Part shown: in pieces, positions 31,527-43,212 of the stretch
Layout: the number at the start of each line of letters is the position of its first letter
Position numbering within the stretch: position 1 is the first letter of the stretch
DNA from: Pyrenopolyporus hunteri
Taxonomy: Eukaryota > Ascomycota > Sordariomycetes > Xylariales > Hypoxylaceae
Assembly (NCBI GenBank): GCA_902806595.1
Contig: CADCXC010000009.1
Location: 1,550,001-1,614,000 of the forward strand
Reading direction: 5' to 3'
Length of the DNA stretch: 64,000 nt
Translations under genes and position numbers: made by a program
The notes under the pieces: generated by a model
What the model saw: the letters and a program-made list of their open reading frames with translations, nothing else
The model's database searches: none
What the model was told of the DNA's origin: nothing

Positions 31527-32366
31527 ATGGCGTCCATTCAACTGTCGTTCTCTCTTCGCGTTTCTTCCGGCGTTAAGTCCGTCCACCTGCTCGGTTCTTG
31601 GGACAACTACGTCGGCCAAATCCCCCTTTCCAAGGACAAGACCTCCAGCAAATCCGGTTCGTGGAAGGGCACTTTCCGATTCCAGGGCAATCTCGAGGCC
31701 GGCCAGCGATACTGGTACTACTACATCATCGACGGATACCACGTCTCGCACAACCCCAGTGAGCCGTCCACCGTCGAGCCCACCACCGGCCGAGAATTGA
31801 ACATCCTTGACGTGCCCAAGGACAAGTCCAGCAAGTCTTCATCCAAGTCTCACAGCTCCAGGCACACTTCGTCCTCGTCCAAGGACAAGCACCGGTCTTC
31901 CAGGCACTCTTCCTCCGATGTTCCCAAGGGCCGCCCCCTTTCCGTCTCGCAGATCGTGGCTCCCAAGCCCATGTCCCCCCACGCTACCCGCAACATCCTA
32001 GATGCTGACTACTACGACGACGAGACCATGGATGAGCTCACCGCACGCTTCGGCAGCACCGGCTTCGACGAGGAGGACATCATCACCGACTTCTCCAGCT
32101 CTCCCGTCTCCTCATCCGGCTCCAGCCTGTCCTACCGCTCGGACAGCTCCTCGCCAAGCTCCTCGCTCTCCGGCTACAGCACTCCCGCCTCGGATGTCAG
32201 CAGCTGCACCTGCGAGCGCTACGGCATCACCCGCAAGGGCGACCGCGTCAAGATCGACTGTGGCGGCACCCGCTGCGGCTACAGCGACGAGGAGTCCTGC
32301 TCTAGCGACGAGGAGAACTACGTCCCCCGCAACTCTCGCCGAAACGGCATCGTCGTCCGATCGTAA
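31527..32366 (+). CDS. AMPK/CBM48-type glycogen-binding-fold protein with disordered tail, 279 aa
   Basis: The N-terminal 95 residues match the Ig-like glycogen-binding (AMPK-beta N-terminal) fold: VHLLGSWDNYVGQIPLSKD, GSWKGTFRF and RYWYYYIIDGYHVSHNP, then PTTGRELNILDVP. The remaining two thirds are Ser-rich (KSSSKSHSSRHTSSSSKDKH), then acidic, then Ser-rich again (SSSPVSSSGSSLSYRSDSSS). The C-terminus carries a short Cys cluster (SCTCERYGI, CGGTRCGYSDEESC). Similar small proteins are common in Pezizomycotina without known role; a carbohydrate- or kinase-associated adaptor is an inference. Single exon, strong codon bias suggesting high expression. Confidence 0.82.
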   Translation: MASIQLSFSLRVSSGVKSVHLLGSWDNYVGQIPLSKDKTSSKSGSWKGTFRFQGNLEAGQRYWYYYIIDGYHVSHNPSEPSTVEPTTGRELNILDVPKDKSSKSSSKSHSSRHTSSSSKDKHRSSRHSSSDVPKGRPLSVSQIVAPKPMSPHATRNILDADYYDDETMDELTARFGSTGFDEEDIITDFSSSPVSSSGSSLSYRSDSSSPSSSLSGYSTPASDVSSCTCERYGITRKGDRVKIDCGGTRCGYSDEESCSSDEENYVPRNSRRNGIVVRS

Positions 32367-34206
32367 AGACTTGCACTTCTTGGAGGGTTCCACCAAGCAG
32401 CACTTAATACGTCAGAAGGCTGAAGATACGAGATATCAAGGCCGTTCGCTCATTTACGGGCATAGAGCGTCAAATTTTCTCTTCGCTCTGCTCGTCCTGT
32501 TGTTCCATTGCATCAGCACGGGTTCTTTCGTGACAGGCCCAGCCACAAGCTGGTTCTTGTTGGTTGGGCTCTATCGCACCCGATGCGCACGCCCATTTGG
32601 TCGATGCTCCGGCCCCCACGACTAGATCTCGTCGGTCCTTGACGATGATTTGATCGTGTGATTGTTCTGTATGAATGCATTCGAAGACACATACGAACAC
32701 TAATTTCTTCCCTCGCTACTCGCATAGGCGGGAGCGGGGAGGCTAAGTTTATCCTTGCTCTAGTAAAGCATAGCAAGGCCATCCGCCAAGGAGTCGGCTC
32801 CTGGGGATGTTGAAAGAGTTAACCATGTGGTCTTAGACGCGGCCTGTCGCGAAGGGTCTAGGCCAGCCACTATGAATAAAATCATTCATCCGCCTCTGAA
32901 AAGGGGAGCGCGGAAAGTTTTGGATGGATATGGAAGGCAGAATTATGTCAATTACAAGCTAGCTGCCACCGCAACGGTGGATAGAGGACTGTTGAATCTA
33001 TTCATTGAACTCGTACATTTGATCGTGGACATTGACTTTTGTGAATGTGTGATGCTAGTAGTTATCTTAGATTTCCGCAAGGTTGTGCTCGAATCGAAAC
33101 TAATAAGCTAGAACTTGGATCTTGTCACTACGAGTGCCGACGTACTACTGGCTTATTATTCAAGTTGATAGAAGTCACGTCTCTTAGGGAGTTGGCGTAT
33201 TGCCATGGCTAGAGAGGCGCTCTCTACCTAATTCCAATTACTGTTGATTTAGTTGTCACCTGGCGTTTCAGACTCAGAGCGGACAAGTCGCCCAACCCCA
33301 AGTTTTGGCGGGAGTAGCTCGCAGTCTACATGTAGAGCTTCCAATTCATCATTTCTAGCTCTCGACATCCCGGTGCGGAACATGTGGATCATAGTCCAGT
33401 CTCATACCATATAATCAATTACATATTAAATACCTAGGTATTACGACTAGGCGGACATGGCACAAACTTGATATTCGGAATTAGGATTCGTATTAGTAGC
33501 AACAGAATACGCGTATGTATTAGGTCTACCTACTCCTTAATAGGTCAGGGTACGCTAGGTGCCTGGTAGGCGTGTAGGTAGGTAGGTAGCTAAGGTAAAA
33601 CTGCGTGGGTAGCTTGGATACAGGAGTGATCACGTAAATCTGCAAAGACAGTGACGGAAACAAATAACCTTGCTAAAGCAACAATATCGATTCGATTCGT
33701 TGTAGTCACGAACCTCGAGTCTTTGCGTGTCTTTTTTGTCTGTTTTTTTTCTATCTCTCTCTACTAACCCCCCTGAGAGAAGAGTTCCACCCTGATGGCG
33801 TTCATGATCATAAAACCTCCCGAGGCTCATTAGAGACCGATCCGATGAAATGGCCTGGAAAAGGGGAAAAACAAAGACCGGAAACGGAAACAGAAACGTA
33901 GAAGACCCTCATGGTCTCCCCCTTATACCCTAATGCCCTGCTGTCGATGGTTGCTCGCGCGAGCCCAACCCATATTTTGTATGACTCCAAACGCCCCTGA
34001 TGGCTAATCCCTTCCGTTGTCTCATGTCCAACCGTGGACCCCTGTTGACCTAACGCCTGGTGATTTGCATGGGAATCAAGATGCTATGCCGTGTAATCGT
34101 ATATTATACAGTCGTAGGCGAGAAAATGCTGATGCCGCAAAACGTGTAGTCGTGTGTATAGTAGAAGGAGGGTGGCGAAATATGTACCCATGGAAGAAGA
34201 GGGGGT
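32367..34206. other. Spacer between convergent genes
   Basis: Non-coding as far as I can see. A TAGGTACC-like patch with GTAGGTAGGTAGGTAG occurs at 33526-33596. Frames at 32827-33111 and 33630-33830 have no family signal. Confidence 0.45.
33526..33596. repeat. TAGGTAGG tandem and palindromic patch
   Basis: Copies of CTACCTACTCC, GCTAGGTGCC and four tandem GTAG units. Confidence 0.55.
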
Positions 34207-36197
34207 TTACAACTCCCTATAGTCGCTGGGGCGGACCCTGCGTTGTCTGTTCTGGTGTCGCCCGGGGTTGACGGGCTTACGGAAGTAAGCATCGTTGTCA
34301 TTGTTGGGTGTGGTAAAGTTGGGCCTGTGAGCTTGCTGGTTCGGGTTGTTGTATCCGCCATTCATAGCCATGCCATTCATATTAGCCATTCCGCCACCGT
34401 TCATGCTTCCAAAGTTTCCGCCAAACATGGCGTTACCATTCATGCCCTGGAAAGCTGCTGGGTTGAGCATCCCATTCATAGCCATCATGGGGTTCATCAT
34501 GGGGTTCATTCCCATCATCATGGCCATATTCATGTTAGGTGCACCGAAGCCGTTCATAGTGTTCATGGGGAACTGCATCATATTCGGCATCATACCCGGC
34601 ATGCCTGCCATACCGTTCATGTTATTCATGTTGCTCAAATTGTTCACGCCATTTGTACTGTTTATGCCCTTCTGCACCATACCCTGCGTATCCTTGGTCT
34701 CTTGTACCCGTTGCATGGCCTTGGGGCCCTTTGGAATCTTAGGATTTTCCAACGGATCCTCTGCTGGCCGCTTCTTGGAGGTCGTCTCTTGGGGATTAGG
34801 AGTCTCACTAGAACCAGGTGACGGGGCGGGAGAAGATGATTTCTTAGCTGCCTCAGCAGGGGGAGACTTAACTGCTGTAGTAGGTGGTGTAGGCGATTTA
34901 GTCTTCTCGGGAGCTGATGGTTGTCCCTTAGGTGAGTTTACCTGCGATGTCTCCCTATCAGAGGATTCCTGGGATGGAGACTTCACCGCGGTAGGGCTCT
35001 TCGATCGTTCCTTGATTTTGGGGGATTCCTTTTCTTTAAGGTAGTCTTGAATCTTAGTAGACGTCTCATCATCAGGTTTGAGATCATCGATTAGCACCCC
35101 CTCCGTCTGGCAACCTGGGCAAATGAAGTCGCTCTCAATGAGAGCATTCGTGATGCAATCATTGCAATACGTCTTCTCACAGCATGGAGTCTTCATTGGG
35201 TCTATGAACATCCTCTTGTCGATGGCGCACAATAGGCCTTTCTCTTCCAGATCCTTATCTTCAGCAGATGCTGCTTTCTGTGCGGCAGCTGATGACTTTG
35301 TTTTTGCCTGGTACTGTTCCCATGAAGCCTTATCAGGTTCTGCAATCACAAATTCACCATCTGCGTTGACCATGACACCAGCCGGTGGCTTCACTTCCTC
35401 GCCATCTGTACCAGTCTGCTGGAGCGCAGACTTATCCACGGTCTTTAGGAATGAACGAGGGATTCCGGTAGTTCGCTTAACACGAGGGCGGTTATCAAAC
35501 TCGGGGTTGTCGTTCGTAGGGCAGACTTGAATCCAGTGCCCTTTCTGTCCACATCGGTAACAGATGTAACCGTTCGGGGGGTCGTGGTCTGGGACGTTAG
35601 CAGGCTTCTTTGCACCTGGCTTGTATACTGCGGTTTGGCTATCGATGTGTTAGCATGTGTAGAATACGATGATAATTAGGGGAGAACATACTGAGACATT
35701 TCTTCCTGTTGGGCAGTCCACTGGTCTGACTGCGCTTGGAACATTGCCATCATCTTCTCCTCCTCGGTCATGGCCGCATTCATCTGTGTAAGACCAGTGG
35801 AAGTGGGTTTTGCGGCCTTTGTCGCATTCTCTCGTCGGGACGAGTTTTTCGCACTCGCGGGCATCTTCCCTGAGACATACCGAGCGGCCCGGCCGGCACC
35901 CGGCTTTTGTGGTGGAAGTCGGCGCGCAATGACTGTGGTGGATCGAGGTATGATAGTTGTGTCATCATCGTACTCTACCAGCTGATTAGCTCCGTTACTG
36001 ATGTTATCTTGGAAGAGAGCCTTACCTTCGCTTCCATCCTCCGAGTAGATAGCTAGATCGAAGTCCGTTCCATCGCCCAATCCGCTCTTTACAATTATGT
36101 CACGTTTGAGTTCGAAGACTGAGATACCAGTGCCGTCAAATTCGACGCGAGACGGCTCCTTCTGAGACTTGAACTTGAAGAACACGGACGAAGTCAT
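34207..36197 (-). CDS. MPE1: Cleavage and polyadenylation factor subunit Mpe1
   Basis: Nuclear pre-mRNA 3'-end processing factor of the RBBP6/Mpe1 family, 628 aa. Exons: 36197-36026, 35974-35692 and 35638-34207. The N-terminal DWNN ubiquitin-like domain (SSVFFKFKSQKEPSRVEFDG, then EYDDDTTIIPRSTTVIARRLP) spans about residues 1-85. A CCHC zinc knuckle CYRCGQKGHWIQVCP lies near 178-192. A RING/U-box-like domain (CAIDKRMFIDPMKTPCCEKT, then C-x2-C and ICPGC) lies near 288-328. After it come Ser/Pro/Lys-rich linkers and a Met/Asn/Gly-rich tail (about 475-575). The first intron is 51 nt with no in-frame stop, so the unspliced frame remains open and adds 17 residues inside the DWNN domain; I remove it because EEYDDDTT is conserved. 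Confidence 0.93.
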
Positions 36198-37487
36198 GGT
36201 GAAAGATGATACGCCTGAGCGTGTTACAAGATGTAGGTAGAGGGAGAAATGTTAAACACAAGGGAATACTGGAGAAATTAGGCGAAATATATGATGCAGT
36301 ACTGAAGTATGTATGTTGGTTGTTCGCAAGCTTCAGTGAGGGGATTGTATTCTGTTGTTTTTTTGCGGAGGATTGCGGCTATTGTGACTCTCGCTTTTCT
36401 TTTCCTTTTTTTCTTCTCAAAGTCCCACTGGCAAGAAAAAAAAGATGGGTATCAATTCAGTTTGTACCTGAAAGAACAGCAAGAGTTGATACTCCAATAA
36501 AAAAGGAAATGGAGAATGATGTACAAAGCCAAAGGCGGGTATGACCGCCAAATCAGCTCCAGTGATGAAAAGGCAGAAATGCCACCCGAAGTCCACGCCA
36601 ACGACCCCAAGAGCACCGTCAATAAATCTCGTCTGTGAGCCCGAGACCTCCTGCCAATCCCACTAGAAGTTCACTGTGTACGGGTTAGTTCACGATGGAC
36701 ACATGGACCATGGTTTTATCTCGGTTGTGTGGCGAGATCGTTGGAGAGACAGGCAATCGGTTATTAGTCTTCGCTGAAGGCGAGAGCGCACTGTCGTAGA
36801 GGCGAGAGGTAACAGCGAGAATAAATTACCGGTCGCAAGATTGAGACGTAGTAGCAGCAATGTGCGCGACCGAATGTATGTGTAGAGATACAGTAGAGAT
36901 TGATGAAAAAGTGATGCGGGTGGAATGGGACGAAGGTGTTTAGGTGAAGATGTCCGAAGAAGAGGAAGGAAAGATTGACGCGAACTGGAAGAAACTAAGC
37001 GTTGAAGAGGAGGTGGCCTTAGGTTCCTGCGGGTTTGCAGTATTAGTCATATTGAGGTAAGTGTTTTACGCACGTGACTTCCTACCCAATGCCTTTGTAG
37101 TAAGCAACTTTGTGAGCTGGTACGTGCGTTGTTTCCGCTTTTCTTTCTTGCAACGACCGGATTTCCGAGACTCACCCGAACAAGCCTAAACTTACGCATT
37201 GGCTGACACGTACCTTTAAAATCAGCTAATGCATGCCTACTACACTTGGGTAAAGAAGGAAAGAGACATACGCAAGACATCCGTGCTAGCCGTGGATAGG
37301 TACCTAATTGTTTATGTATTGAATTGATGTTGGTAAAAAGAAAATACGCTATTAATACCTGATCTATACCTGTCCCCCCATACTTTATGGGCACCTATGT
37401 GGTCTAATGCTCCCGAACCATCCCCAAAGATTGTATGCGACATATTATAGAAATACCATGCTCTAAACCCCTCGCAGCCCTCACCAT
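36198..37487. other. Promoter side of MPE1 and downstream flank of the Sur7-like gene
   Basis: No gene recognised. Pyrimidine-rich and A-rich runs occur near 36390-36510. Confidence 0.45.
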
Positions 37488-38577
37488 TTAATTGGATGTT
37501 TCTGCTGCCTGCCTGCTAAACCTGGGCATGTTGAGGCCCCTCTTTTCGTTTGTGGCGGCCTGGTTGAGGTATCTTTGGCCCTTCCGTCCCGTCCGAATAT
37601 CCCGACGAGACGTACAGCAACAGCATAAACCGGCGTGGATGATGAAGGAGAGTAGTGTGCATCCTGTTGCTATCCACATGAATGCAAACATCTTCGTGCC
37701 GATGTCGGCATCAACATTGAGGTCTGTCTGCGATGTTAAGGCGTACTTGAAAATCAGTGACATAGCCGTACCCAGAGCGGAGGCTATCAGGATTAGAAGT
37801 GTAGCGAGCAAGGCAAAGAAACCGAAAGGACCGCTCCACCATCGCGAGTATAAGACAACTGGGGCGCACAACATCAAGACGAAGTCCAGAAGTAATCCAG
37901 TTAAGAAGAAGCCGAACATGATGTTGGAAGCGATTCGTAAGATGGTCAAAATGTCGTTTACTTGGGAAGGTAAAGCGATCGAAGCCCCGGCGAATAGTTC
38001 TCTCAGTAAGATCTCTACAGGGTTGAACCAATAGAGAGTGGTCGGGGTTGAGCAGTAAGTGATTCCACTAGCGTCTTTTTGTCAGTGGTGGCCTCCCAAT
38101 TATGGGCGTATCTAGCCTGTCTACGTACTCTGTATTATACCCTTCACAGAAGTTCCAGAGCCCGACCTGGTAGAAGTCATGTAGACCTAGAGTTCGCGCG
38201 ATCGAGTTTTGTAGGGTTAGGCTAGTCGGCGCTGACTGAGGGAGAATGTCGGAAAGGTCGAGCTTAAAGAAGTAGATATCACTCAAGACTCCGCTACCTC
38301 TCGTATTTCCTACTTCAACCTTAACGGCGGGAAGGCGGTTAGGTATTTTACAATACGAATAAACTAGAAGTTAAGAACTTACTAGAATTAAGAAAACAAC
38401 AGCGACCAGGTAGCAGAAGCACGATACCGCGATAGCATAACGGCGTGTTCTCGTCCCCCTTTTCAAGACGGCCGGGTCTTCAATGCTGGGTTCGGGGCTT
38501 TTCTTGTGGCCATCTTGGGAGGAAGACGTCGCTGTCGCCGGTCGTCTTCGAAATTCAGGGAGGGACCCTAACGGCAT
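37488..38577 (-). CDS. Sur7/PalI-type four-helix plasma membrane protein
   Basis: Probable eisosome/cortical-patch or pH-sensing-type membrane protein, 321 aa. Exons: 38577-38383, 38319-38129 and 38067-37488, all in frame. A cytosolic N-terminus rich in Arg/Ser precedes TM1 (YAIAVSCFCYLVAVVFLIL). The large outer loop has FFKLDLSDILP and the family motif YQVGLWNFCEGYN, then GITYCSTP. The last three helices are IMFGFFLTGLLLDFVLMLC, FFALLATLLILIASALGTAM and MFAFMWIATGCTLLSFII. A Cys cluster (CCCCTSRRD) and basic tail follow. The GLWNFCEG motif and topology support the family; the exact role is inferred. Confidence 0.85.
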
Positions 38578-40038
38578 ATTCGAACAAATCCCGGGGTTCG
38601 CGAATCGAGGTTGGCCTGCTATCTTTCCTATCTTCCTATCCTCCGATATCCTAGGACACGAAATCTACGGTAAAGACGTAGCAGGTATCCGCGGAATTCG
38701 TAGACCGGCCAAGGATGCGAGTCGAAATAGATTGCGGAGTATGGTCGTTAAAAAACGACGGATAGTTGAAAGCGCACGAGGACCACCGCACGTGCGAGCA
38801 CGGCAGGAAAATGAAGAAGATTTTAAGACACTTGAATAGTCTGCTGAGATCGACGTTCGGTTAGTAAGGGCGAGGGGGTGAAAGCCTGATCTAAGCCGGT
38901 GATCATTCCATCTTTGCTGTTGATTGGCCCCATAGTTGATGTCAACAGCGTACCTAGCAAGTACAGTACTTTCGTACGTTTTGCTTTGAGGCTTACAACC
39001 TTGGAAGTTCCAGAGCCCCTAAGGCCCTCCACCGGGGACTGGCCATGAGCCCTGGCACATCTACTACGATAATGCTGGGCAGCCGGGTAGCGATCTCATT
39101 GCCGCTCTGCCGGGGGAAGGTAGCAGTGAACCAGATTCCGGGTATCAAATACTGGTGTGAAATCAGACCAATTATGAAACTATCTAGCCAAGTACGTATA
39201 TACGTACCAGGTATGTATTTATGGACACAGCTACAGCTAGATTGATAATACGGTACCTTATATTACGTATACTTCAGCACGGTGCTTGTTGTTTATTAAC
39301 CTCGTATTCTTCACTTTAATACCAATATTTCGGGCTATTCTTTCCTCCCCTAGATTCTACGTTCAGGCTTGCTTTCGATGTTCTCTAAAACCGGTAACAG
39401 TTATCTACCTCTGGATGTACGGTGGATATTAGCAAGTTGCTTCCTTGCTTTCGAATGATACTGATCAGCTTTGCTAATGAAAATCGGGGGTCTCTAAAGC
39501 TTCGACCGGGGTCCCAGCTGACCCACTATACTAGTGTCTAGACTGCCGCTGACATCACCTCCTGGCGCCAACTCAAAGGGCAGCCACCCACGGACGCGCG
39601 TGTAGAGCTTCGCTTTCCCTGTAATCTGCTTCAGGACCGTTCATCATCCACCACTCAAACGCAATACTCTGGAGCTCAGCCCTCTCTTCTAGCTGGTACG
39701 TGTAGTCCCACATGCGAGTAGACATCATGTACATTATGTATATCATGTACCAGGAAGTACTTAGGTGTCAGCCCCACACGGTCACAGGGGGCTAACGGGG
39801 TCATGTTGAATGGGGTTACACCCGGAAAACTGACAAAACTAAGTCATCTCAACTTATTTTCTTCGGATGATAGGAACTAAGTCGAAGACTATTATTCTCT
39901 GTCTTTCTCTCCGCCCGTCTCTCACCATAATAGTACAATACTAGTAATTCCTCGACATTGATACTCTTCTGTGGCTTGCTTCATGTTTGTCTGCGCTTAA
40001 ACTTTTCCCCTGCTGCTCTAGGAGGTATTCTAGAGGAG
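38578..40038. other. Divergent spacer between the Sur7-like and PLC-like genes
   Basis: 1.46 kb with both promoters. Frames at 38823-39245 carry no recognised motif. Repetitive TGTACATTATG/ATCATGTACC words occur near 39720-39755. Confidence 0.45.
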
Positions 40039-41427
40039 ATGGCGCCGGGATTGGGAAGCTTGTCCTTACTGGCCGCGGTCGCTGGTGTGCTTGGGCAAAA
40101 TAGCATCAGTGACGACAGAACTACTGCAACCGACACAACACTGACCCTCAGTGAACACGCGACCCCGACAGGTCCATACCAGTCTTTTTCTACCCAGATA
40201 ACGCTTGGGACGGAATTGGGATCTATTGACGATGGCGCCACTTCCATGGCTTCCGAGAACACAACCAGGTCTACCGTTCGCTCTTCGTCGTCCGAGACAG
40301 TAACCTTCCTAACCGGCTCCGCTGTGACGACAACGACGATATCTGGGAACTTTTCCACTTCTTCCACCGCATCGCCCACTCCGGAAGTGACTAACACCCA
40401 GCCATGCAACAACTATCCCGAATTCTGTAGTCGAAAATATAGCAACATCACCCACGTTGCTTGCCATAACTCCCCCTTCGTCACGCCAAACAACCTAGCA
40501 GCGAACCAACAGTACGATGTCATTTCACAGCTTAACGATGGTGTGCGGTTCGTCCAAGCCCAAATTCAGTGGCCAACTGGGGGGAACGAGCCGCATTTCT
40601 GCCATACGAGCTGCGATATCCTTGACGCTGGACCGATCACCGACTGGCTCAGCCAAGTAAAGAATTGGGTTGCGGCCCATCCGTACGACGTCGTTACTAT
40701 CCTTCTAGGAAACGGAAATTAGTAAATTCTACCGATTACCATTTCCCGTAACTATTCACTAACCATGTGCCACAGCTCGGTTCCTAGCTTATACGTGCCA
40801 TATATCGAGCAAACCGGCATATTACGCTACGTTTACACGCCGCCGGTAGTTCCCATGGCCTTGGACGATTGGCCAACGCTAAGCGAGATGGTTTTGAGGG
40901 GTCAAAGGGTCGTGATGTTTATGGATTACATGGCGAACCAGACGGAATACCCCTGGCTCCTGGACGAGTTCTCGCAACTGTGGGAGACGCCATTCGACCC
41001 GGTCGACCAGACTTTCCCTTGTACCGTGCAACGTCCGCCAAATTTGGCCGAGGCGGATGCTAAGAACCGGCTATACATGATCAACCATAACCTTAATATC
41101 GAGCTCAACATTCTGGGTGCCGATATGTTGGTGCCCGCTCGGACGGAACTGAACGTGACGAACAACGTCACAGGATTTGGCAGCCTTGGCCTCTCAGCTA
41201 ATAACTGCCGCAGCGATTGGGGACGGCCACCTAACTTCTTGAACGTAGACTACTACAATATGGGTGGCTTCCCGGGCTCCGTCTTCGAAGTCGCGGCGCA
41301 GATGAACAACGTCACCTATAACCGCCCGTGTTGCGGCATGAACACGAGCGGAGCCGGCAAACTACTTGGCGGAGAACTGATATACCCGTTGATCATGATG
41401 GCGCTATTTTGGGCGTTTCTCTGTTAA
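40039..41427 (+). CDS. Secreted PI-PLC-X-like phosphodiesterase, probably GPI-anchored
   Basis: PLC-like phosphodiesterase fold (TIM barrel), 444 aa. Exons 40039-40721 and 40776-41427; the junction gives GNGNYSVPSLYVPYIEQTG. The signal peptide is at residues 1-19 (LGSLSLLAAVAGVLGQ). A Ser/Thr-rich region (about 20-120) follows, then the X-like domain with SNITHVACHNSPFV (His143 as the general-acid/base candidate), DGVRFVQAQIQW, CHTSCDILDAGP and GQRVVMFMDYM. Several N-x-S/T sites occur in the second half. The tail has a short hydrophobic end after a small-residue SGAGKLL patch, consistent with a GPI signal. The in-frame Met upstream at 39958 was not used because 40039 begins the signal peptide cleanly. 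Confidence 0.86.
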
Positions 41428-42015
41428 ATAACATCTATAGCATTCGCGGAGTCATTGCCTGGGGTAGCATTTTATAGACGGAGCGGGTTGCGGGCTGTTG
41501 AGTGCGCATCTAAGGTCAATGTCATTGGAAATTGGCACATACTAAATTCTAAGAATTGTATAGAATAATAATAATAGAACGGCACTTTATGGTGGCTAAT
41601 ATGCTCACGTCTCTATTATAGAAGGGGCCAGTGATTTGTCGACCCGTGGATTTTGCGATGTAGGCTAGCTCCGAAGGTAAATATCAGCTTGTCAGGAATA
41701 CCCCCCATTGAAATGCATTCTAAACCCAACGTAAGACGCGGCGAGGTCTTAGGACATCTTCACTTATAATACCTTCGCGTGAAACAGATCCATGCAAACC
41801 CATCGAAACAACGTGTCCGCCACACGTAGACTCCGAACTAGGCAGACCGTCGAAACTCACCTCGTTCTAGACCACGATTGGCAAAGGCCTCAATCTCATA
41901 TCAATAGCTCTCGATCAGATGTAAATATGTATTACGCACGCGCACTACCTACTACCTACAATACCACCGGGTCGAGATAGCTCCCAATATTCCAGCACCT
42001 ATTCCTCACTCTCTC
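41428..42015. other. Intergenic space between convergent genes
   Basis: 3' flanks of the PLC-like and amidohydrolase genes; nothing else seen. Confidence 0.5.
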
Positions 42016-43212
42016 TCACGCCTCAATCCCATACGCCCTCAGCGCCGTGCCGCCCCAGACCGCGCGCTTCTCCTCGTCCCCGAAGGACGCCATCCAGCAG
42101 AGCCTGTCGACGATCCTCTTCCACTTGAGCCAGGCGTTGTCGCCGTCGGCGAACCCGACGGTGCACACGGGCCAGTCGCTGGCGAACATGAGGCGCGGGG
42201 CGCCGAAGGCGGCGACCAGCACGCTCAGCCACGGGCTGATGGCGCCGAAGATGTCCTCGGCCGACCGCTGCCGCAGCGACGCCGGCATCTCCGGGAACCC
42301 CCCCGACAGCTTCATGTACGTCCGCCTGCACTTGCTCAGCGTGAAGATGGCCGTCCGCCAGGCGATGAAGGACGGGCTCGTCTGCACGTTGTAGATGGAG
42401 AGGTCTGGCTTGCACATGTGGTCTGTGTAGTTGTTAGGGGGTTATCTTCACCGTAGTAGTGTGTGTGTGTGTGTGTGTGATTTGAGGTGGTAAGGCAAAA
42501 TAGTGAGAGAGAAAATAAGGAGGCGGAGGAATAGAAAGGGCGGGGAAGTAAATTTCATAGCGAATGCTTCCTTACTGATTATAAAAGTGACCTTCTCATC
42601 CTCCGGAACGCCATCGTGCGCGCGGTCAATCATCTCGACGACTTCCTCCAACTGCGTCCTGCCGCGGTTATGCTGGTCGACGCCGAGGTCGAAGACGAAG
42701 CCCCTGCGGCCGAGCAGCTTCAGGCTGTCGATGAAGTCGTCCTTGAGCATGGTCCCGTTCGGCTTGTCCTGTAGCAGGTACCGGAAGCCCCTGACCTTGG
42801 GCCAGCTCTCGCCGGCCTCCTCCTTCACCCGGTCGAGGTACTTCTCCATGACGGCGGCGCCGCTCGGCAGCGGGGCCCAGGGGATGTAGGCGGCGCACAG
42901 AGACGCGTCCTCCGCCGTGTGGCCCTCGCCCGGCTTGGGCTGGCCGGTCACGATGCGCTTCAGCCACGACACCTCCATGAGCGGGTACTCCCAGCCGCTG
43001 CCGTCTTTCTCGCCGGCTTCTAGGTCATTCTTCCGGTCCGTCTCTAGGAAGATGAAGCCCTTGGGCGTGGAGCCTTCGGTGGCGGCTTTGTACTCCTCCA
43101 GCGAGTGCTGCTTGTGTAATGGGTGGTCGGGGGTGCACCACGCCAACGTTGAGAGCTCTGATTCCGGGAAGAGGTGGATGTGGGCGTCGATGATGGGGAT
43201 ATCGTCGGCCAT
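42016..43212 (-). CDS. Amidohydrolase-2 family TIM-barrel metal hydrolase
   Basis: Metal-dependent hydrolase, 347 aa. Exons 43212-42576 and 42422-42016 join as FIINHMCKPDL. The N-terminal metal motif is DAHIHLFP (HxH at residues 11-13). Further conserved parts are VRGFRYLLQDKPNG, GRRGFVFDLGVD, NHMCKPDL, YMKLSGGF and FASDWPVC (catalytic Asp). The arrangement resembles fungal L-rhamnono-lactonase and related sugar-lactone hydrolases; that substrate is inferred, since no rhamnose pathway gene is nearby. The 153-nt intron, longer than most here, contains a GT/CA dinucleotide repeat. Confidence 0.85.
42458..42480. repeat. GT/CA dinucleotide microsatellite in an intron
   Basis: About eleven tandem GT units within the amidohydrolase intron. 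Confidence 0.8.

Noticed and set aside
32002..32625. Plus-strand Ala/Ser/Thr-rich frame over the glycogen-binding-fold gene
   Set aside because: Frame-shifted shadow of the Ser-rich tail.
42458..42480. Direct repeat that might be a CRISPR-like array
   Set aside because: Simple dinucleotide microsatellite; no spacers and a eukaryotic context.
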